From NCBI GenBank assembly GCA_900088475.1, contig FLMG01002029.1:31974-43872 (forward strand): a stretch of DNA of 11,899 bases, read 5' to 3'. The notes beneath the pieces were generated by a model. That model made no database searches, was not told the origin of the DNA, and saw only the letters and a list, made by a program, of their open reading frames with translations. Positions 9,201-11,899 of the stretch are shown here, one piece after another. A program made the position numbers and the translations under genes. The DNA comes from Hyphochytrium catenoides (taxonomy: Eukaryota > Sar > Hyphochytriomycetes > Hyphochytriales > Hyphochytriaceae). Position 1 is the first letter of the stretch, and each line of letters begins with the position of its first letter.

Positions 9201-11470
9201 AATGAGAGAGTTGGAAAGACTCCCACTTTTCTCTCTGCTCCCGAGAAAGAGAGAGACTCTTCCTCTTCGTTTGCCCTCCTTCCCCATCATTCGCAGCCTC
9301 CTCTTCCTCGTGGCTGAGCACATAATAAAGATACAGCTGGGCTAACTCACAACTAGCGCTCTGAGAAAATGCGAAAGAGCTTGGGTCAGGGATGAAGAGG
9401 AAAAGAGAAGAGAAATGACTACTAAGGGGACAGAAGAACAAGATCTCGGCTGCAACTTAGGAAGGTGTACTTCTCGACCCAAGAGCAAAACACAATCCAT
9501 ATGATCTATCTAGAAGTCAGGTGTGAAGGTAAAGTAGGAAGAGCATGGCGGTCGCAGGGGAAACAGAGTAAGAAATGGGGGTTGGTGATACCAAAAGATG
9601 GAGGAGAGAGAAGTTAGGAGACAAAGAAGATGGTTCGCCAACAGATAGAAAGAGAGCGAGATGGAGAGAGAGAAGAAGACAGAGGGAAATGACGAGAGGG
9701 AGAAAGAAGATAGAAGAGACGGTGAGAGATGAAGAAGAGAGATAAATACCGTCAAGAGCGGCGGCTCCAAAGCCCTTTCTAACTTAGCTTTCAGGCCATC
9801 ATCGCCCGTCACGGCCAGCAAATCAGTCACCATTCGCCTCAAGCTTTCGCTCTCGTCATCCTTTAGGACAAGAAGAGAGGAGAGAAAGGAAGAGTAGAAT
9901 AGAGCTGAAGATATTGCCGGAGTATGTAGAGACTCTTCTTCTCTCTCTTCCTTTGTTCCTTCACTCTTGATCTGACCGCCAGCGCCTGGCCCAGCATTAC
10001 CTACCACCTCATTTCTCTCCTTCAGAGCAAGAGACATACCCTGTGAAGCAGAAGCACTGTCGGAACAAGAGGATGCAGCAGAAAGGGTAGCGGGACACTT
10101 CGTCCGCTTCCTCTCTCTCTGTCTCCCTCGGCAAGGATCTCTAGTAGAAAAGATGAGAAATTCTGCCTCCGATTCAAAAGAAGGACCACGGGCCGAGGAT
10201 CGAGTTTGTCTCCTTCCTCCATCCTCTTCAGCAAGAAGGCGAACAAGCTTCTCATCTTCGAAAGTCTGCCTCTTGATACTTTTTCCTCTCTTTCCTCTCG
10301 GCACCCTGTCTCTTTGTCCTGTGTCTTCCGCCTCTTTCTTTCTCTCGTTTCGCTCTGTGCCTCGCCGAGATCTTCTAGCATTTGGAGGCTCTTCCTGGGA
10401 GGACATGGGAGGAGAAATGGAGGCGGACGATGGGGAAGAAAGAGGCGAGGGTCTCTTCCCCCTTGTGAGCCTCTTTTGAGAATAGTCCGAGTCATTTCTG
10501 TCCGTCTTCCGCCTTGATGTCGAAGGGAGAGAAGGAGAAGGGAGCGGAAACTTCGAGGGCTCGTTGTTAGTCTTATTCTCTCTTTCCTCCGAGCCTACAG
10601 GGGAAGGAGACGACCCAGTGCTCTCTTCCTTCTGAGGAGCTTGTTTGTTAGCTTCAACTGGCTCTGCCTCACGACCATCGGGTCCTATTCCCTCTCCATC
10701 TTCTCTCGCTTCAGGTCCTGTGTCTCCTCCTTTAAGTTCCGCGCTCTCTCTAGAACCGCTGTCATTCTCCTGTACGTGGAGCTGATTGACGTTCGCCAGC
10801 TCTTCCTTCTCCGGGGGCTGCTCATTGTGCTCCCCATTGCCGGCAGGAGAGAGGGGCGGTTTTCCCCGCTCCGCGTCCGACTTCGACGCGCTAGGTTTGG
10901 GAGTAGGAGAAAGCGAGAGAGAGGGGGAGAGAGATAGAGAGAAAGAGAGAGAGAGAATGTGGAGAAGGAGAGTCCGTGAAGAGAAATATCGTTAGCATAT
11001 ACGAAAAGGAAAAAGAGAGATGAGAGGTCCGAGGGAGGATGGTAAGGACCTGGCAAAGCGAGTGGTGCTGGAAAGTCGTAGAGAGACAGAGCAAAGGAAA
11101 AGAAACATGCACGGGTGCCGAGGTTGTTAGGCCCAACGACAGGCATGAAAGCCCTCGTAGGACTCGATAGCCGCATAGAATTTTTTTAAAAGGAGGAAAA
11201 GAAGGAAGCAGAGAGAGAGAGCAGAGGAAAGGAGAAAGAGCGCGGGAAGAGAGAGAAGACAAAAAGAGCAGAGAGACAGAAGAAGAAATGGGCAAAAAGG
11301 AGTGGAGGAGAGGGCGGGAGAGAGGGAGAGAGAGAAGGGGAGAGAGCGAGAGAGAGAGAGGGCGAGAGAATTGGCAGATGACAGAGAAAGATGGCAGACA
11401 GAGGAAGGTGAAGGGGAGACAGAGGAACGAGCGAGAGTTTTGAGGGAGAGGCTGAGGCTTACTTATCCAT
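45..11470 (-). CDS. MPND: MPND-like RAMA + JAMM (MPN+) metalloprotease, 13-exon gene
   Basis: Spliced gene; exons (high to low): 11470-11463, 10890-9750, 9360-9132, 9023-8968, 8834-8615, 8310-3743, 3425-3158, 2788-2622, 2354-2115, 1763-1647, 1449-1342, 1130-402, 239-45. Summed length keeps one open frame of about 2,681 codons. Seen: a RAMA domain near residues 453-545 (LLEDGTISY, FQSPSGFA, WDIVMYKG), a long charged linker, then an MPN+ domain from residue 2096 (DPHTL, QPFSVYI, DLHAHL, EIIGFLGG, GWYHSHP). Established: MPND proteins pair RAMA with MPN; JAMM enzymes cleave isopeptide bonds using Zn; animal MPND has been reported to bind N6-methyladenine DNA. Inferred: a nuclear, chromatin-bound deubiquitinase-like enzyme. 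MYSM1 is the nearest alternative, but no SANT or SWIRM is seen and RAMA is present. Family call is firm; the 5' end, exon 4 donor and 3' end are less certain. Confidence 0.83.
402..1130 (-). other. Exon 12: 243-residue insertion before the MPN C-terminal helix
   Basis: Acceptor TTTATAGCAG|GGG with an in-frame TAG right at the splice site; donor CTGCAG|GTAGGC (401); phase 0 at both ends. Residues 2375-2617 are mostly Ser/Thr/Pro/Gln-rich and predicted disordered. They become helical and basic towards the end (LPAEIDQKLVRISMRVD, EARKRRQQAKIRELSARRF, ESLRKKLIAYGRETEALVLQ). In animal MPND the equivalent connection is short, so this exon splits the conserved C-terminal part of the domain. Confidence 0.8.
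1342..1763 (-). other. Exons 10 and 11: MPN C-terminal strands
   Basis: Exon 10 is 1763-1647 (GTCGCAG|GTC to CCAGAG|GTAGGC); exon 11 is 1449-1342 (ATGAAG|GTA to CCGGAG|GTAAGA); all junctions are phase 0. They encode VVYPMLLRVKMRKHRR, a polar loop, CMYPE, then VFRCLGYQTDFGDG and an acidic tail (SDDEDAYEPE). The short hydrophobic strands suit the C-terminal edge of an MPN sheet, with polar insertions between them. The exon 11 acceptor has only a modest pyrimidine tract and is the weaker call of the two. Confidence 0.75.
1764..2114 (-). other. Intron 9
   Basis: Begins GTAAAAGG and ends GTCGCAG. It contains a short CT tract near 1890-1908. Translation of the exon 9 frame continues into it for some distance but becomes non-conserved Ser/Leu sequence. 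Confidence 0.8.
2115..2354 (-). other. Exon 9: JAMM zinc-binding motif exon
   Basis: This covers residues 2220-2299. Acceptor CGCCTTAG|GTG; donor GAAAAG|GTAAAA; phase 0 at both ends. It reads VVGWYHSHP, then PSVMD, so H-x-H-x(7)-S-x-x-D is complete (nt 2339-2298; His 2225, His 2227, Ser 2235, Asp 2238). These are the Zn ligands and the conserved serine of active MPN+ proteases, so the enzyme is predicted active. After YQTLF there is a charged insert (REEEEESERSRNGRK), then the typical FLGLIVGTYDP strand. Confidence 0.93.
2622..2788 (-). other. Exon 8: MPN domain core strand and helix
   Basis: This covers residues 2164-2219. It enters in phase 1 at CTTCTATAG|GGT and leaves in phase 0 at ATGCAG|GTAAGC. 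The joined sequence IIGFLGGRYD is the G-x-L-x-G-x-(W/Y)-D turn that follows the catalytic Glu in MPN domains. Then come VFVQAAFPCRS, an acidic loop (DGSTDVEMDPSSE) and the helix IEVREIIDKRGMQ that leads directly into the metal-binding strand of the next exon. Confidence 0.88.
2789..3157 (-). other. Intron 7
   Basis: Begins GTAAGG and ends TTCTATAG. It interrupts the conserved IIG/FLGG stretch of the MPN domain in phase 1. No other feature seen. Confidence 0.85.
3158..3425 (-). other. Exon 7: MPN domain N-terminal half with catalytic Glu
   Basis: This covers residues 2075-2163. Acceptor TTGCTTACAG|CGT is clear; donor ATTG|GTAAGG (3157) leaves in phase 1. DPHTLISCDYYL and QPFSVYINPEAAFLCDLHAHL match the opening of the MPND-type MPN fold. 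They are separated by a Ser-rich insert (about 25 residues, SSPSSSRALSSS) not expected in animal homologues. DIEIIG carries the glutamate (about residue 2161, nt 3167-3165) that acts as general base in JAMM enzymes. Confidence 0.88.
3426..3742 (-). other. Intron 6
   Basis: Begins GTAAGAG and ends GCTTACAG, with a long CT tract at 3661-3690 (GA on the + strand). No other feature seen. Confidence 0.85.
3660..3690 (+). repeat. GA-rich simple repeat in intron 6
   Basis: GAAAGAGAGAGAGAGAGAAG on the + strand, i.e. a pyrimidine run on the sense strand of intron 6. Confidence 0.85.
4811..4831 (-). other. AT-hook motif RGRPRKK
   Basis: Within exon 6, near residues 1712-1718, the protein reads KGKRGRPRKKVTTH, the canonical GRP-centred AT-hook flanked by lysines and arginines. 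AT-hooks bind the minor groove of AT-rich DNA. The motif is followed at once by an acidic patch with a psi-K-x-E site (IKVE). This supports nuclear DNA contact by the linker, independent of RAMA. Confidence 0.85.
5348..5401 (-). repeat. Two-copy 27-bp in-frame tandem repeat (PEVNVEQIK)
   Basis: Two adjacent 27-bp units, 5401-5375 and 5374-5348 on the sense strand, differ at only a few bases and encode EEVNVEQIK followed by PEVNVEQIK. The junction creates IKPE, a psi-K-x-E sequence. The unit is a whole number of codons, so it looks like a recent in-frame duplication inside exon 6. Confidence 0.9.
8311..8614 (-). other. Intron 5
   Basis: Begins GTGAGTAAG and ends CTTTCTTAG. Its last part is open in the frame of exon 6 and would add a false hydrophobic N-terminus (from ATG 8428) if the giant exon were read as an intronless gene. 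The phase match of exons 5 and 6 shows that this stretch is intronic. Confidence 0.85.
8615..9153 (-). other. RAMA domain (exons 3 end, 4 and 5)
   Basis: RAMA means Restriction enzyme and Adenine Methylase Associated; in animals MPND and ASXL carry it and it has been linked to N6-methyladenine DNA recognition. Visible features near residues 453-545: TLRRLI, KLTF, GEQRFADLLEDGTISY, VFQSPSGFA, then WDIVMYKGFPLSRF. These match the family pattern of an L-x-DG-x-I strand, an F-x-SPS-x-x-A turn-helix and a W-x-x-V-x-YKG strand. Exon 4 (9023-8968) is a 56-nt exon with a weak donor, CTT|GTATAC; exon 5 (8834-8615) ends with the strong GAAG|GTGAGT. Frame, phase and homology agree across all three exons. 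Confidence 0.85.
9132..9360 (-). other. Exon 3: helical pre-RAMA segment and first RAMA strand
   Basis: This covers residues 384-459. The acceptor TTTTCTCAG|AGC and donor CATA|GTAAGAG are strong, entering in phase 0 and leaving in phase 1. It encodes a helix (CELAQLYLYYVLSHEEEE), a short charged loop (GGQTKRKS), another helical stretch (WESFQL, EDLYEVAEALTV) and TLRRLIH, which corresponds to the TLR-x-LI opening of RAMA domains. With the end of exon 2 it forms a roughly 120-residue helix-rich module that I could not assign to a family. Confidence 0.75.
9361..9749 (-). other. Intron 2
   Basis: Begins GTATTT and ends TTTTCTCAG; CT-rich on the sense strand with stops in the gene's frame. No separate feature seen. 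Confidence 0.75.
9750..10890 (-). other. Exon 2: disordered, basic/Ser-Pro N-terminal region ending in helices
   Basis: This covers residues 3-383. The first 300 or so residues are Ser/Pro/Glu/Arg-rich and predicted disordered, with basic clusters suited to nuclear import (for example RGKRGKSIKRQ and QRERKRTK) and a psi-K-x-E site IKSE near residue 310. The last 50 residues change character to amphipathic helices (SLLVLKDDE, LRRMVTDLLAV, LKAKLERAL), so folded sequence begins before the exon ends. Acceptor CCCAAACCTAG|CGCG is preceded by a long pyrimidine tract; the donor is TTGACG|GTATTT at 9749, phase 0. No named domain was recognised. Confidence 0.72.
10915..10957 (+). repeat. GA-dinucleotide tract in intron 1
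   Basis: Runs of GAGAGAGA on the + strand (CTCTCT on the sense strand) lie just before the exon 2 acceptor and probably serve as its polypyrimidine tract. Confidence 0.8.
11299..11366 (+). repeat. GA-rich simple repeat in intron 1
   Basis: A dense GAGAGAG / GGGAGAGA microsatellite on the + strand within intron 1. Confidence 0.85.
11463..11470 (-). other. Exon 1 coding part: 8-nt start exon (ATG GAT AA)
   Basis: The proposed start ATG at 11470-11468 lies in GGACATGGAT (G at -3 and +4). After only 8 coding bases a good donor follows, AA|GTAAGC at 11462. This is phase 2, which is exactly what the exon 2 acceptor (CCTAG|CGCG at 10890) requires; the joined start reads Met-Asp-Asn-Ala-Ser-Lys. 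An in-frame TGA lies just upstream, so this is the first possible ATG of its frame. The alternative is initiation at the first in-frame ATG of exon 2 (10406), which would discard about 164 codons of coding-like Ser/Pro/Glu sequence. Confidence 0.6.
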
Positions 11471-11899
11471 GTCCTGCGCTCCTCATGTCGAACTAGGAAT
11501 CATCCTTCGGAAAGAAAGTCCTCGCATCCAACCTAAGGCTCTATGTTCTTAGAGAGAGAGGACCTGCCCTTGTCTCTCTCTCTCTTTCTTCTGCCTCTCT
11601 GTCACTGGCTCTATCGTTCCTCTCTTTCCTTCGCTTTCCTCGCCTTGCTGCTCCGCCACCAGACAGCAAAAGAGCCAAAGAAGGTCACAGGGAGAGAGGC
11701 CTGGAAGAGTTTTTGTCCGGTATCTTCCTCCGCTGGGCTTTCTCTCCTTCTTATTAGCTTGCCTCCTCCATGTTCGGTCTCGCTCGAGTTGTCTCTCTGC
11801 CCGAAGGGGCCTTCATAAATGGGAGGATTGGGCTGTGGAGATTCTGATCGTTGGGAGACACAGAGGGAAGGAAAGAGCAACGAGCGACACAGAGAAAGA
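11471..11899 (-). promoter_or_regulatory. 5' leader and upstream flank with two short uORFs
   Basis: Upstream of the proposed start there are two short upstream reading frames on the sense strand, at 11527-11483 (14 codons plus stop) and 11486-11463 (7 codons plus stop). They overlap in ATGA. No TATA box or other promoter element was convincing. An open minus-strand stretch without an ATG (11880-11611) lies further up; it could be leader, part of another exon, or chance. Confidence 0.4.

Larger units (their letters stand above)
10891..11462 (-). other. Intron 1: long CT-rich intron
   Basis: This 572-bp stretch begins GTAAGC and ends CCTAG. On the sense strand it is dominated by CT runs (GA runs on the + strand, especially around 11205-11366 and 10915-10957). 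Open frames inside it, such as one starting at ATG 11176, are Ser/Leu repeats without a donor of the right phase for exon 2. I see no other gene in it. Confidence 0.6.

Noticed and set aside
10153-10517. Plus-strand open frames opposite exon 2
   Set aside because: Ser/Leu-rich shadow of the minus-strand coding frame; no independent support.
10685-11176. First exon starting at ATG 11176 (MRLSSPTRAF)
   Set aside because: No donor with the phase required by exon 2 was found; the frame runs into intron-like Ser/Leu repeats. The 11470 start fits in phase.

Overview
The window is one eukaryotic, intron-rich gene on the minus strand plus its upstream flank. No bacterial operons, RNA genes, mobile elements or CRISPR arrays were seen. 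I assembled 13 coding exons between 11470 and 45 by following GT-AG boundaries, reading phase and protein family features. All junction phases agree, giving a predicted protein of about 2,681 residues.

The product is an MPND-type (MPN-domain-containing) JAMM metallo-isopeptidase. An N-terminal RAMA domain (exons 3-5, nt 8615-9153) is followed by a huge disordered chromatin-type linker (exon 6, nt 3743-8310; AT-hook, Arg-Ser-Arg basic islands, possible SUMO sites). A C-terminal MPN+ domain follows (exons 7-13, nt 45-3362) with a complete zinc-binding signature at nt 2298-2339. RAMA plus MPN+ is the architecture of animal MPND, reported to sense N6-methyladenine DNA. This version is several times longer because of low-complexity insertions.

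Layout, left to right on the + strand (gene 3' to 5'): 1-44 flank or start of a further intron; 45-239 last visible exon; 402-1130 insertion exon; 1342-2354 MPN core exons including JAMM; 2622-3425 first half of MPN with the catalytic Glu; 3743-8310 giant linker exon; 8615-9360 RAMA and preceding helices; 9750-10890 Ser/Pro/Arg-rich N-terminal exon; 10891-11462 CT-rich intron 1; 11463-11470 an 8-nt coding first exon; 11471-11899 5' leader/promoter side.

Organism: a protist with roughly balanced base composition, CT-dinucleotide-rich introns and flanks, and Glu/Ser/Lys low-complexity insertions inside conserved domains. This is the style of coccidian apicomplexans such as the Cystoisospora/Toxoplasma group, but the assignment is an inference from texture and I hold it only moderately. 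Exons are purine-rich and introns pyrimidine-rich on the sense strand, so strand composition alone nearly marks the exon borders.
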